DNA from: Corallium rubrum
Taxonomy: Eukaryota > Cnidaria > Anthozoa > Scleralcyonacea > Coralliidae
NCBI GenBank assembly: GCA_964035015.1
Contig: OZ035997.1
Span: 63,339,904-63,403,903 of the forward strand
Reading direction: 5' to 3'
Length of the DNA stretch: 64,000 nucleotides
The stretch's first letter is position 1; each line of letters starts with the position of its first letter. Position numbers and translations under genes: made by a program. Of this stretch, positions 10,102 through 21,507 are shown one piece after another. The notes under the pieces are model-generated. The model worked only from the letters and a program-made list of their open reading frames with translations. It was not told the DNA's origin and did no database searches.

Positions 10102-10455
10102 GGCTTTTACACGAGCCCGCGGGGTGGAGAGCTAACCCAACCCGGGTTAGCTCGCCAACCTGGGTCAACCCGTCTACGAATAAACCCCTGTTAGCATTTA
10201 CATGATAGCTGGGTCAGCCGGTCCTGCCGGGTGACCCTTTTCAAGACCCGGGTTGGAGAGGTGCGACGGTGCAGAACTTTGGTCAATTCCTTCATGTAAA
10301 CACGGATTGACTTGACCCGGGCTCGTGTAAAGTGTTGGCAATATGACAATTTGTGCTGGGAAAAGCTGACCCGGGTTCATGTAAACACGAAAAAAGAATA
10401 ACCAGGGATGGTGAGCTGGCCCAGGCTGGCACTCAACCCGGGCTCGTGTAAGATG
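10102..10455. mobile_element. MITE with TTACACGAGCCC ends
   Basis: It starts near TTTTACACGAGCCCGCGGGG and ends near AACCCGGGCTCGTGTAA, giving imperfect inverted ends. Internally GGGTTGA and CAACCCGGG motifs repeat in both orientations. The TTTACACGAG-type terminus is shared with the elements at 15606-15780 and 29079-29451. Confidence 0.7.
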
Positions 10456-11012
10456 CGAGGACGACAACGGCGGTTAAAATACAAGATAAGTTTTACAATT
10501 TAAAGAAATCATGGTTAACTAACTATTGTATTTGATATTTGAAGCTAGTTTAATGACTTCTAAAGTATTGCTAAAATGATTGTAGAGACACTACAATTGA
10601 AGTCAATCTCAAGCAACAGTTCTCATATTTTGGCCGTTGGCGTCGTCCTGAAGACGTGAAAATACTCTAAGTGGCGTTATATAAAGAAGAGGACGGTGTG
10701 GGATTGGGACGGACAGTGAAAGGAGGGCAGCGTTCGCCGGCGAACGCTCGAAATCTATTGATTGACACGCTAATGACCTATCAATCAAAGAGAGTTTGAA
10801 TTTCCGCTGCAGACGTTGGCGAAGAAGAGTGTTGTTAAAATGTGCCTTGCATATAATATAAGGAAACGAGATAAAAAAAAACTGAGATTGAGAAGAGAGT
10901 GGCCATAAGGCAGCTGCATGTGCATCCAAAGAAACATGTTATTCGCTGGTTTCCCAACAGTTAATTCCCGTAAGACGCGGCCCCTTCGGCGACTTCGGCT
11001 TAACAGCGAGTA

Positions 11013-12645
11013 ACTGAATAGACCCTTTCACGGTTTCGGACGCCATTTTGTTTGGGGGGGCAAACCATAGATATAGGAGACCTAGATTGGTGACTGTAAT
11101 ATAATTTATAGCGCACGCGCGCGCCAACATGAGTAATCCAAGATGGCGGCTCAACCGGTCAAAAATCATAGACAGTGCATAGGAAAAACGATGTTTTTCG
11201 CATTTTACGTCCGCCCACTGTTTCCGATCCCGTTCGACCACCTTTTTTTGGGAAGAACTACCTATTGTGAAGGTCTCGGATGAAAATCGTACAATTTGAG
11301 TGGAATTAACAACAAAATAATCGATCGTTTGTTTGCCAATCATAGATATAGAACTGGAACTTTCACCTGATTGCTGCTGCAGATTGTATAGTATAATATG
11401 CTTTAGAAAGATAATTTTGGGTTAAATGTACTTGTTGAAGTAAAATTCTGTCTTTTAACGAAAAGATGTATATAATACTTCGTGTTTAAAAGAAGCTAAT
11501 TAGATAGTAAAATGTTCACTGGAGTTAATGCGTAGTGTATAACTATATTCTATAAAATAGTGAAAATTGCTGAGGATATATCGCTATCTGTTTGTTCACT
11601 AACTGACTAACACGTAAGCTTTCCATCTCGTATCTTACACAGAACGTCCTAGAATCTTCCAACACCTCAAAACTAACCAAAACCTTTATTTTCGGCCAGA
11701 AATGTCTCGAACCGACCAAGTGACCGCAAGTGACTGTTTCGGCAACATTTAACGATCGATTATTTTGTTGTTAATTCCACTCAAATTGTACGATTTTCAT
11801 CCAAGACCTTCATAATAGGTAGTTCTTCCCCAAAAAAGGTGGTCGAACGGGATCGGAAACAGTGGGCGGACGTAAAATGCGAAAAACATCGTTTTTCCTA
11901 TGCACCGTCTATGATTTTTGACCGGTTGAGCCGCCATCTTGGATTTTCAAATTTGGCGCGCCTCTTCAGCCGAGTCAGCAATCTAGGTCTCCTACATCTA
12001 TGGGGCAAACAAACCCGGTTGCTAGGTAACTACGCATATTATTCCTTGTTGAATGTTGTCTGATTCTACAATTCCATGTGTTTAAACGCTGTTTTTTACC
12101 TGAAAATCTGAAAGAAATTCATTCATACCTCTCGAGGAATTTTCTCTAAGTTTGGAAAGGTACGCATTAGTCTTTTGTTACGACAAAAACAAAGTTTAAT
12201 GTGATTTACGCTTGATTAGCGAACCTTGGTCCTTGAATCTCTTGAATTCTGATGTTGCCGCCGAGGTTGCCGCTTATATATACTTCAAATTGAATGTAAA
12301 ATGTCACAACTGGTTTATTATATTAGCATATTAAGAAGACATTTTCTGTTTTGCTAAACTTTCTTTCTAGATTTGTGAAATATCGTTCAAAATACAACTA
12401 TTTTACTGTATCTTCTGGAGATTTAGATGGGTCGTGGAGACAAGTGTTGTGTTGGTGGTTGTGATAAAACAGTATGAATGGATATCTTTCAGATTTTCAG
12501 GTAAAAAACAGCGTTTAAACACATGGAATTGTAAAATCTGACAACATTTACCAAGGAATAATATGCGTAGTTACCCAGCAACCGGGTTTGTTTGCCCCCC
12601 AAACAAAATGGCGTCCGAAACCGTGAAAGGGTCTATTGTCTGACA
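11013..12645. mobile_element. Nested inverted-repeat transposon complex
   Basis: Outer arms: GACCCTTTCACGGTTTCGGA through CAAAATGG-type sequence (about 11018-11066) mirrored at about 12590-12642. A next layer pairs about 12005-12112 with about 12490-12595. An inner element has arms of about 250 bp, 11067-11320 against 11755-12002. Each layer lies inside or abuts another, so at least two insertion events are stacked. ORFs across the arms are mirrored and judged spurious. Confidence 0.75.
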
Positions 12646-12649
12646 TTGA

Positions 12650-13460
12650 CTTGAGCGAAACATCATGTAGAATTTCTTACACTCGCATTTAATTCGAATC
12701 AGTGGGATCTATTCAGGCGTACTTCACCTGCTGCATTGGCCATCAGCGCAGATTCAGTGGAAAATAAAATTCGCTATTAAATTTAACTCAGTATTGTTTA
12801 TATTGATACGCGTGCGAATGTCGCGAGATGTTATGATTATATTTATATTGATCGTCATAGTCGTTACATACACATGTTTTATAATTAACTGCGAAAACAA
12901 TCTGTCTGAGCTTTCTGTAGCCCACTCCACATAAATTGTTTAATTATTTAAAAGATTTTGCAGTGAACACTACCGTAAACCAGCCAAGATATAGCAACAG
13001 CAGAATAATATGTTGTCAGACGCTGACACAGCGAACATATACCACACAAATTCCTGAATCAAGAAAGCACTTTGATACACATGCTCATTCATAACTGTGC
13101 TATTTTAGTTAATTCTAGATACGTGTTTTTTAAACGGAGTATTCGATCAACTTCCAAATTATTTAAGCCATTTAGCTCAGGTTTTTGAAATTGACAACCT
13201 CCAAAAATACGCTGTTTTAATTACGGGCGACATGAAAAATAACAATAGGCGCCTGCAGGGCAGGCGCTCCCTTCCCCAATCACCCCAGCGCCGGCTACGC
13301 TAGCCTGCGTGCAGACGCTTGTATTTCCGGAGCCGCAGGCTACGACTACGCAGGCTATGTGGAGATTACCCTTGGGGCTAAAAATTATTCATTCTCTTTG
13401 TTTTTCAAAAAGAATTATTTTGTTTAGAGGAATTCGTCGTTGAGGTTGACGTCGTAGATC
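12650..13460. other. No gene recognised
   Basis: Unassigned intergenic DNA. A small inverted CCTGCG/CGCAGG cluster occurs at about 13300-13360. No splice-flanked coding segment seen. Confidence 0.4.
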
Positions 13461-13468
13461 TTAAAGTT

Positions 13469-14065
13469 CCTAATGTATTGTCTCTTTTGCGAGATATTCA
13501 GGTTTGTGAAACATGTAAATTAGGTGCCTTGTGACGTCATTTTTTCGCACAAGCAAAATGAGATTAACCAAATGACTAATATCTATGCAAATAGCAGGAA
13601 GAAATAATTCAAGCTTTGCACAAGTATAGTATCATAAAAGTATATCCACTGTGCGCATCATGTTGTTGCTACAGAAACCGTTTAGAAACACGAGCCCTTT
13701 TACTAAAAAATTCAAATATTAATTGTAGGTTTCTTTTCAGAAGAATATGACGATTGAAACATTCGAAATACAATATCTGTGTGCCTACAAATATTCATGT
13801 CAATTTAATGCAGTAAAAGTTGTTTTATGGAGAAAAAATGAACATTTTTGTTTTACAGATGGAAGGCGCCTGTTTGCAAACGGTATCCATGGAAACAACA
13901 TAATGGGAATGTTGGAAGTGCATTTTCCCCATAACTATTCTTGTGCAAAGTTCATATAGATATATTATTCTCATTTGGCCTGTGTGAGTAAATGATGTCA
14001 CGAGGCACCTAATTTACATGTTTTAGAAACCTGAATATCTCGAGAAAGAGACACTATATTGAGCG
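13469..14065. mobile_element. 600-bp element with about 85-bp inverted arms
   Basis: The left arm (13469-13552, includes CATGTAAATTAGGTGCCTTG) is matched in reverse by the right arm (13978-14065, CGAGGCACCTAATTTACATG). The central 420 bp holds a 70-codon ORF without a recognised domain. Probably a non-autonomous DNA transposon. Confidence 0.7.
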
Positions 14066-14363
14066 TAACTGAAAACACATGTATTCCTCATTTGGAAATT
14101 ATATTTTTCTGAAATCAAAATTAGATCCACGATTTTCTTGTCATAGTGCCACTTTAAGTGGCGCGGAAACACGAAGAGAAGTCAAAAGGCGTTTAGAATT
14201 AGAGTACATTACCTCAATGATAGTTTACACAGTGCGAGTCAAAGCCTGGAAGCTGCTCAAGTTCGAAATTTTCCGCATAAAAGAACCCAGTTTCCTATTT
14301 CTCCAAGTCAGGCTGAAATGGTTCTTATAAGTTAGGTGTGTAATGAGAAATCAGGATGATATA

Positions 14364-14530
14364 GATCGTTTTCACCTGACGTCACGGCGGCCATATTGGT
14401 GTACCGAAACAATGAAATGGCGGCCATATTGGTGTACCATTAATTAGTGTACAGCGCTATTCTTATTCAAATATTTCGTATTGTTTTACCACCCCCATGG
14501 GTCCACCGATCACGTGAGTGAAAACGATCC
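14364..14530. mobile_element. 165-bp MITE family, copy 1
   Basis: Bounded by GATCGTTTTCACC and GTGAAAACGATC, so GATC plus CGTTTTCAC form inverted ends. The interior holds a direct repeat of GGCGGCCATATTGGTGTACC and the conserved right part CACCGATCACGTGAGTG. Related copies lie at 15121-15281 (opposite orientation) and 16385-16550. Confidence 0.8.
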
Positions 14531-14757
14531 ATAGGTTCTTATTTATAGGGCAAAGACAATTGTTCCTGTTATAGACCACTTGCACTTATTCCCTTGGTGG
14601 AGGACAAATATGCTTATAAACTATAGAATTTTCATTATTTGCTCTGTTGAACATCGGAACTTTGAAGCTGTCCTCCAGATGCACTGTTTTGACGTCAGTC
14701 TGCAAGAGGTCTATACAGTGTGTATCAAAAAAACTGAACCCTTAGAAAACAACATAT

Positions 14758-15107
14758 TGTAGTAGTTTGAAAGCCCTAAAAGCGCTGCGTTATAAATTAA
14801 TCAGCACATAAGTTAAACAGGAAGAGAAAAGGCTTTTAAATACTTTCACCATGCATACACTTCCGAGTTATCTTAATTTCCCAGGTGTATGAGAACGTGT
14901 TTTTTAAGCCTAGTTTATGACACGAGCAATTTTTCTTGTGGGAGACTGGGGAAAGGGAGACTTGTCAAGGAAAAACTTTCCATGTTTCCTCATACACATG
15001 GGCAAATAAAACTTGTCAAGTTGAAAATTGCAAAAGAAAAATTGCCCATGCAAACTAGTCTTTAGCATCTGTGTGTTCAGCGAAGTGCTTAGGGCTTTCA
15101 AACTACT
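14758..15107. mobile_element. Inverted-repeat element, GTAGTTTGAAAGCCCTAA arms
   Basis: GTAGTTTGAAAGCCCTAA near 14762 is reflected by TTAGGGCTTTCAAACTAC near 15089. A second palindrome, AGTTTGCATGGGCAA-type against the opposite strand, lies inside. Non-coding. Confidence 0.6.
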
Positions 15108-15120
15108 ACAATTGATCATG

Positions 15121-15281
15121 AGCGTTTTCACTCACGTGATCGGTGGCCCATTGGGGTGGTGAAACAATGCGAAATATCTGAATAAGAAAGAACTAATTCC
15201 CATACCGTACACCCATATGGCCGCCATTTCATTGTTTTGGTACACTAAATATGGCCGCCGTGACGTAAGATGAAAACGCTC
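15121..15281. mobile_element. 165-bp MITE family, copy 2 (inverted)
   Basis: Starts AGCGTTTTCACTCACGTGAT and ends GACGTAAGATGAAAACGCT. Relative to copy 1 it is reversed. It keeps the paired GGCCGCCAT boxes. Confidence 0.8.
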
Positions 15282-15287
15282 TATAAC

Positions 15288-15605
15288 GTCTTGGAGAACA
15301 TCCTTAATATACAATAGAATTTTCCTCGCACGACAAAGAAAATGAATAATTGTTGTCCTAAGAGTAATCCTAACGCCGTCCCTGTAAACCGTTCTACATA
15401 CAACGTTCAGATCATTTTCATGCACGTCTCTAGGACAACGTCAACTCGTGAGATGGCAAAACCTGTTAGTTGAGTTTAATTTTAAACTATGCGACAAAAT
15501 CCTAGTTTAGAACTCTTTTGCTTTTAGATGTCGAAAGACATACTTTAGTTTAAGTTCAATACTATCTAATTAATGAGTCGTGGTTTCTTCTAGATACTGA
15601 ACTTA
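15288..15605. repeat. Dispersed repeat (AACATCCTTAATA family), copy 1
   Basis: Aligns over about 320 bp with 46660-46985 in the same orientation. Shared blocks include AAGAGTAATCCTAACGCCG, TTCTACATACAACGTT and CTAGATACTGAACTT. At 46.6 kb the same sequence is enclosed by GGGAGCTTAAGC ends, so it is the interior of a mobile unit. Confidence 0.75.
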
Positions 15606-15780
15606 AAGCGCGCTTACACGATGCCGGTACAATTTGAAAACGGAACAAAATCATGCCGGTATGCAAATACCAGATGTAACATTTCATGTTATTTTTGTGC
15701 CGGTATCGTGTAAACGCAAGGCCCAAATGGCATGATTTTGTTCCGTTTTCAAATTGTAGCGGCATCGTGTAAACGGGCCC
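15606..15780. mobile_element. MITE with TTACACGATGCCGG ends
   Basis: Left CGCTTACACGATGCCGGTAC with GAAAACGGAACAAAATCATG is mirrored by CATGATTTTGTTCCGTTTTC and a GGCATCGTGTAAACG end. The arms are about 55 bp and the spacer is short. Confidence 0.75.
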
Positions 15781-16384
15781 AGAATGCCCGCGTCGTGTGA
15801 CTCAACGTCGACCAATAAGACGCCGGAAGGATTTCTGCTATTCGAAACTATAACACACCCCCCCCCCCTATTTAGATGACTGATTTCGTCACACTAATTT
15901 CGTCACACTAGACTGAATTTCAGCGAAGGTCGTCGTTGTTTATCCGAGTAAATGTTCCACCAATCCCGCCAAGCAACAGTAAACTTTGAGCTGTGCTGGA
16001 TCTGGTAGCGAGATTTATGAAGCATTATCGAAGCATATCAAAACTCTAACTCATCTTAACTTGTACATAGTTATAAACCATGAACGTTATAGACACAACG
16101 TCATTGTAGACATTGTAGAAAGATCGGCGACCTTTGCAAATATATATGATTAAAATCTTACCTTTTTGTCACAGCGACTAATAGGTACTAGGTCGAGAAC
16201 TTGGGTAATGGCTTGTGATATGTTAAGCCGTCATAGCAGCGGAACGGCATTTCATTTAAACGCTGAAAGTATGACTAAGACCACGCATGCAACTGTATAC
16301 ACGGCCACAGAAAGCGAATAATATAATGATGTGTGAGTATGATAATAAAGGTATAATTGGCATGTCAATTATCATATATATTCT
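15781..16384. other. No gene recognised
   Basis: Contains a C run near 15858 and a short duplicated TTTCGTCACACTA. Otherwise unassigned. Confidence 0.4.
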
Positions 16385-16550
16385 TGGTTTTCATCTGACG
16401 TCACAGCGGCCATGTTGGTGCACAGGAACAATGAAATGGCGGCCATGTTGGTGCACAATCTTTATCCTATGGGAATTTAACTCTATTCTTATTCAAATAT
16501 TTTGTATTGTTTCACCACCCCAACGGGGCTAGCGATCACGTGAGCGAAAA
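16385..16550. mobile_element. 165-bp MITE family, copy 3
   Basis: Same layout as copy 1: TTTTCATCTGACGTCAC, paired CGGCCATGTTGGTGCAC boxes, then GCGATCACGTGAGCGAAAA. Confidence 0.8.
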
Positions 16551-16598
16551 ACGAGAATATGCTAATATGCAAATCAAGTCAGCCAGACAACTTCTTAA

Positions 16599-16734
16599 GG
16601 CCCATTTCCACTCAGGAGAATTTTCCTTGGACAGGAAATTTCCCTTTGTCTTGTGGCTCTCGGGCAGAACTAATGAGTTTGAGACAAAAGAAAATGTCCT
16701 GTCCGAGGAAAATTCTCCTGAGTGGAAATGGGCC
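16599..16734. mobile_element. 136-bp hairpin MITE, about 50-bp arms
   Basis: GGCCCATTTCCACTCAGGAG... at the left is mirrored by ...CTCCTGAGTGGAAATGGGCC at the right. The arms extend over about 50 bp with a few mismatches and a loop of about 30 bp. It is essentially a whole-length foldback. Confidence 0.85.
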
Positions 16735-16745
16735 ATAACCTTTGC

Positions 16746-17047
16746 CCATAGTCAATCGAGATATGGTCTGGAAACTTGGCAAACTTCAAAGCCTATAATG
16801 AGCTGTGATTTTATGTTGAACCGTACCTTACGTGCACATCCTTTGTTTTAGGTTTATTAATATTTAAATAGCACGGTTGAGTAATTGAACTGAAACGTCG
16901 CTATTGGACAATTCGCTCATTATACTAAAATACAATGTGTTCAGTGACCGTGCACCGTGCACAAAAATGCATAAAGGCAAACAAAAACTAAGATAGACCA
17001 AAGCCTTTAGCTGAGTTTCCAGACCATATCTCGATTGACTATGCTTT
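16746..17047. mobile_element. Inverted-repeat element abutting the previous MITE
   Basis: CATAGTCAATCGAGATATGG (about 16748) is reflected by CCATATCTCGATTGACTATG (about 17023). The interior has the dispersed AAAATACAATGTGTTCAG block. Confidence 0.7.
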
Positions 17048-17099
17048 GCCGTTGAGCTTGTTTGTAAATTCTCGAAATAGAGATGAGATCGAGCCTGCT

Positions 17100-17270
17100 T
17101 GCACGCGGACTGATTCAGACCGCGGTGTCGTTTCCAAGCGTTTTCTTTTGAAACGCGTTTTAAACTGCGTCTACGTGCACACGGTAACGTTTCCGATATA
17201 TCAGCTCATTACTTGAAACGTTACAAAAACCTTGGGAAACGTTACCGTCTGCACATAAGCTTTTGTGGAT
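17100..17270. mobile_element. MITE-like unit with GTAACGTTTCC arms
   Basis: GTGCACACGGTAACGTTTCC and GGGAAACGTTACCGTCTGCAC are inverted about 60 bp apart, with further GTTTCC/GGAAAC elements upstream. The boundaries are uncertain. Confidence 0.5.
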
Positions 17271-17279
17271 TGAAAACAG

Positions 17280-17850
17280 ACAAAAAAAATTGTTTTAAGA
17301 AAATTTAAACGAATGTAATAATGACACAAGAAGTACTCAATAAGGTTTAAGACGCTAATTTCTTGAATTTGTTTCTGTTACTAAGTTATAAAACCTTTAA
17401 ATTTCGTTGTTTTTCTTCAGTGCTGACAACGAAGAAACTTCACGATAATATAAACTGAAAAACAGACTATGAAATCTGCGAAGAATTCAATTCCAAGTCT
17501 TAAATTGTGCCTTTTATAGTAATCTTAATGTCTTAACCATATTTTGTGTTGTGCGTACTTGCCATCTTTGGACTGTATTTGTTGTTAAACGGCGAAAACT
17601 AAACGAACCAGCATCTGTTGTTTGCTTTACGGCTTTTCCGACTCCCCGGATAATCTGACCGTGCTGACGTCAAGATTGCTTAATATATATACTGGACCTG
17701 TCAACTTTTGGATTGGGAACAAATTCTAAGGCCGCAATGCGTCATATGTTCCACTATAGCTACGTAAGATGGCGGCGACTGGCACGAAATGTTTGACTGC
17801 TGGCCATAAGGTAATGAATGGCCTATCCAGTTTATATAAAGATCAGTGCT
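17280..17850. repeat. Dispersed 550-bp repeat, copy 1
   Basis: A second copy lies inverted at 57045-57605. Shared features are TTAAGACGCTAATTTCTTG, ACGAAGAAACTTCACGATAA, AGGCCGCAATGCGTCATATG, GTAAGATGGCGGCGACTGGC and the terminal GGCCTATCCAG. No coding frame is conserved between the copies. A polyC tract follows at 17852-17875. Confidence 0.8.
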
Positions 17851-17879
17851 TGCCCCCCCCTCCCCCCCCCCCCCAAGTT

Positions 17880-18410
17880 ATCCGTGGCAACAGCATAATT
17901 ACGCATGCGTTACTATACAAAAGTTGACCCTTGAAAGCGTTTGGGTGGGGGTGGAAAGTACCCGCGGCGTATTTAAAGCTTTGTAACTTTTTGAGTATTT
18001 AAAATAAATGCATGAAATTTTGTGACCTTTCATACCTTCTGTTGCGGAACACTTCCGTGTGTAAAAAAAATTTATACTGATTATTTTTGTTATAGCAACC
18101 ACGTTTTTGATGATGTTTGTGGCAAAAATTTCGAAATTCTGGTTCAATTTAGTTGGGTTTTTTTTTTTAGTATTTGATTAACTTTAGTATTTTTAATATA
18201 ATTCCATAAATATTGTGTTATTTAATGACGTCACAAATCCAATATGGCGGAATCCAAGATGACCGCACAATGACGTCATCAATTTAATATTTACGAAAAA
18301 TTGCTATTAAAGTTACGGCTGCTCATAGGATGCTTCAGATAATGTATAACTTCAGATAGTTGTATGACTTCACCTAGATGTGCTTTGGATTTCTCTCTTC
18401 GTTTCCTCAT
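17880..18410. other. No gene recognised
   Basis: AT-rich, with poly-T runs at about 18158. No supported exon or element end. Confidence 0.4.
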
Positions 18411-18411
18411 A

Positions 18412-18946
18412 TAACAACCTCGTCCCCAGGGCATTTTGCCTCCACGTTGGGAGGTCGGCGAAAATGGCCCTGGCATCGGCTGGTCACGTGACACCCAGAA
18501 TTTTGGGGTGTTTTGGCAAGAAAATTTATGCTGTCGTTGTGTTTCGTTTTTGTATAATACGTATAAATGAATAATAAATAAGAAATATTTAACGCTCTGC
18601 CGAATCACTCGTGTGAACCTTTATCATAAATGCAACTGGCTAGCATTATTCATCATGATACTCCCCACGATTATCCAGGACACATTTAAATGTCGGGAAG
18701 AAACATATATCTAATGTTGTTCTTGACTTTAACCAAAGCTATCGTTACAATTCTTTGGATGAACTTCGCAGAGTGGATTTATTGCAATTCATATTTTGAT
18801 GAATAAATTACACTGTATCTGAATTAATCAAGTTTTTAAACCGGCCAATCCGATTATAGAATCGACCAGCCGATGCCAGGGCCATTTTCGCCGACCTCCC
18901 AACGTGGAGGCAAAATGCCCTGGGGATGAGGTTGCTCATATAACGC
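18412..18946. mobile_element. MITE with long arms (CCCAGGGCATTTTGCC family)
   Basis: The left arm about 18412-18490 (CCCAGGGCATTTTGCCTCCA ... ATGGCCCTGGCATCGGCTGG) is matched in reverse by about 18862-18946. The arms are about 80 bp. The CCTCGT(T/C)CCCAG terminus recurs in the elements at 29459, 57925 and 60270. Confidence 0.75.
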
Positions 18947-18989
18947 CCCAATTATACCATATGCATCAGGCTTAATTATCAGGCCTTGT

Positions 18990-19345
18990 ATATACCGTAT
19001 TTACTCGTTTAAGCGCCGCGGCGCTCTTTAAATTTTTAGTGTTTCGGATGCGGCGCTTATTTGAGGGCGGCGCTCTTTAAAATTATTTTATTTGTAAACG
19101 ATAACAAGAAATCTTATCAACAAAATAAACATGTTTCAGATGTTATCTTGTCATTCACATTGAAATATACTTTAAACATATAAACACTGTAATACAGGAC
19201 AATAAATTCCCGAGGCTGTAGTTGCTTTTTAGTTTGGCTTCTCGAACAATTCTGCCTGACGGTGCTTCGATTAAGCACCGCATTGTTTTGAATAAGTGCG
19301 GCGCTTATTCGAGGGCGGCGCTCTTTAATATTTTTGCTCTCATCA
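18990..19345. repeat. CGGCGCTCTTTAA element
   Basis: GGCGGCGCTCTTTAAA occurs at about 19062 and again at about 19313, with GCGGCGCTTATT(C/T)GAG before each, and a related GCGCCGCGGCGCTCTTTAA at about 19012. This is a dispersed element of a recognisable GCGGCGCTTATTCGAGG type. There is no gene. Confidence 0.6.
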
Positions 19346-20460
19346 CTACGTCATATCCCGTCAGGCTTTGCGACCGATTGCGATAGACGGGCCGTAGCCC
19401 TACACTATAAAGGGCGTGTTTATACGGAGGCGAGCCGGACTAGATCGTGCGTTTGTTACTATTCAATTTCTTGTTAATTTTCATCTTGCGTTTATATGAG
19501 AACCGAGGAAGCCCAGGCCGAGATGTCGCTTTTGCAACTGGGATTTCGGTTATTAGACCGGTCTAGCTCACCTACCCGGGCTGGAACGTCAGAACTCCGT
19601 ATACGCGACAATGTTTGTCTATACAAGTTCTTTCTGGACAACGTTGTATTTCACAAGTTCTGTTTACTCGTGTGTAAGTTATAAATTGAAAACGTACTCG
19701 CAAAAGCGCGATTCTGGGTATCGTGCATGGGAAAATCAATGCAGCCCGCGTAGCAGGGCTTCAAATTGTCATGTAGTCGGAAATTCCCTGTTTGTACACA
19801 CTGTGCGGTCACTGCTTCCTGCAAAGTACGCAGTCACAAACACACCTTCATTTTACTCGTATTCAGTTTCGATCATATACTTGTGATCACAAATTGACAA
19901 TTTTTTCCATCACCTATGAATCTTCATGAATGCGTGTAATTTGACTTCGTTCTCGCTGAACGTGTGACCTGGTGTGACTGATATGTTTGAAAATGCCGTG
20001 TAAACTGTACAGTTATGAGATATATTGCGTTTCAGCGTTTCTTCTACAGGTTCACAATTCAGCGGACAGAAGGCCCTTCGGAATCGACGTTTTACCAGAA
20101 CCGAAGCTGGAGCAGAAAAACATAATACACACCTTAATTACAAGTCATCTACTGTCATCTTATTATAATACCTCTCGCAGTCTCCTGATTTCGCAAGAAC
20201 AGTTTGGGTTTATCTTTCCTAATTTCCTATCTCATTATTGTCGTAGGCTTCGAAAAACAGCAAAGCAGCTGGTATATACTAGCTGTAATTCACAAATGCG
20301 ACGTTGCCCATTGCTTTGTTTATATGCATTAGTTGGGTTATAGTTTATACTGAATACCAACGGTTTCCACAGCGGCATGAAAGCACAGATGAGCGGAAAG
20401 CATTGATTGGACCTCGTGTTTGACATAGCTGACGCATGTACGTGCAAAAAAAAAAGAAGA
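19346..20460. other. No gene recognised
   Basis: Several ORFs of 60-118 codons occur on both strands, but they overlap one another and show no domain, signal peptide or splice-supported continuation. They are left uncalled. Confidence 0.4.
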
Positions 20461-20469
20461 CTGGATCCC

Positions 20470-20525
20470 CTTTCATCCCCGAGGGGGGTGGGGGTGGGTG
20501 GTGGATGGGGGATGGGGGAAGGGGT
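20470..20525 (+). other. G-rich tract, possible G-quadruplex
   Basis: Contains GAGGGGGGTGGGGGTGGGTG followed by GGGGGATGGGGGAAGGGG, giving at least five G runs of three or more with short spacers. This satisfies the usual four-run pattern for intramolecular G-quadruplex formation on the + strand. Confidence 0.6.
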
Positions 20526-20920
20526 AATTGGAGCTTGTTTGCACCAGCAAAAGCTTTATGCATTGATGATATGTCCTCATTCGGTTTGTCAAAAAATTTG
20601 CACTGTTTTCTAAATGTAGCTCGGGTAAACGGCAACGCCTAAGCAGGCGTCTTGTTACTTCAAAATTCGGCTCGACCAAGATCAACTCCGACATCATTCC
20701 TGTCTGAAATGACAAAGTTAACGCTTTATAGTTTTTGCCAACAAAGAAAGATATAGATATTTAATTTTTCTAAATTGAACGATTTGGCCAGACATCGAGC
20801 GCCACTTCCTTTCGAGACTTCAAACTGTCGTATTTTGCTTGAGTGAAATTTGAAACCTTCATTCGCCCCTTTCGTGAGGGGGCGAGCGAGAAGAGGCGGC
20901 TGTTTTCTCAGGCTAATTTA

Positions 20921-21017
20921 TAATAGACCTTTTCACCAATGGCGGCGCCATCTTGAATTCGCAATTCATTGTGGCGGAGAGACAACAGCGCGATAAATTT
21001 ATCTTCATAAATACTTT

Positions 21018-21060
<43 letters not shown>

Positions 21061-21399
21061 TAACATTAATGTCCAAAAAATCTTTTTACAGAAAACATGA
21101 AAGGAAAGGTGTGGCACGTAAACGGACCAACATTTCACCAGAGGAAAGTACATCTAATACTTCTAACGCTATTCAATCAAAGAGAATGAATGTTGATAGA
21201 TTGCAAGAAATTATTCACCCTGAGTATTCCAATTCTCCACCTTATGTAATTAGCATGGGACATTATCGACCATCCTACACTGCTGAGCCCAGCATGCCTA
21301 ATAACAATGATTTATACGCACTCATGGAATTAACAAAAAATTCAGGAATCAAGGAAGTTGAGGAAAACAATGAAGCTGGTATGTTATTTATTTTATTTT

Positions 21400-21440
<41 letters not shown>

Positions 21441-21472
21441 TATTAGATGTTTTGGTGTGTAGTATCACTGTA

Positions 21473-21507
<35 letters not shown>

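Noticed and set aside
10939-12063. 134- and 74-codon ORFs sharing the peptide VERDRKQWADVKCEKHRFSY
   Set aside because: They are the two mirrored arms of an inverted-repeat element read in opposite directions; the similarity follows from the palindrome, not from protein conservation.
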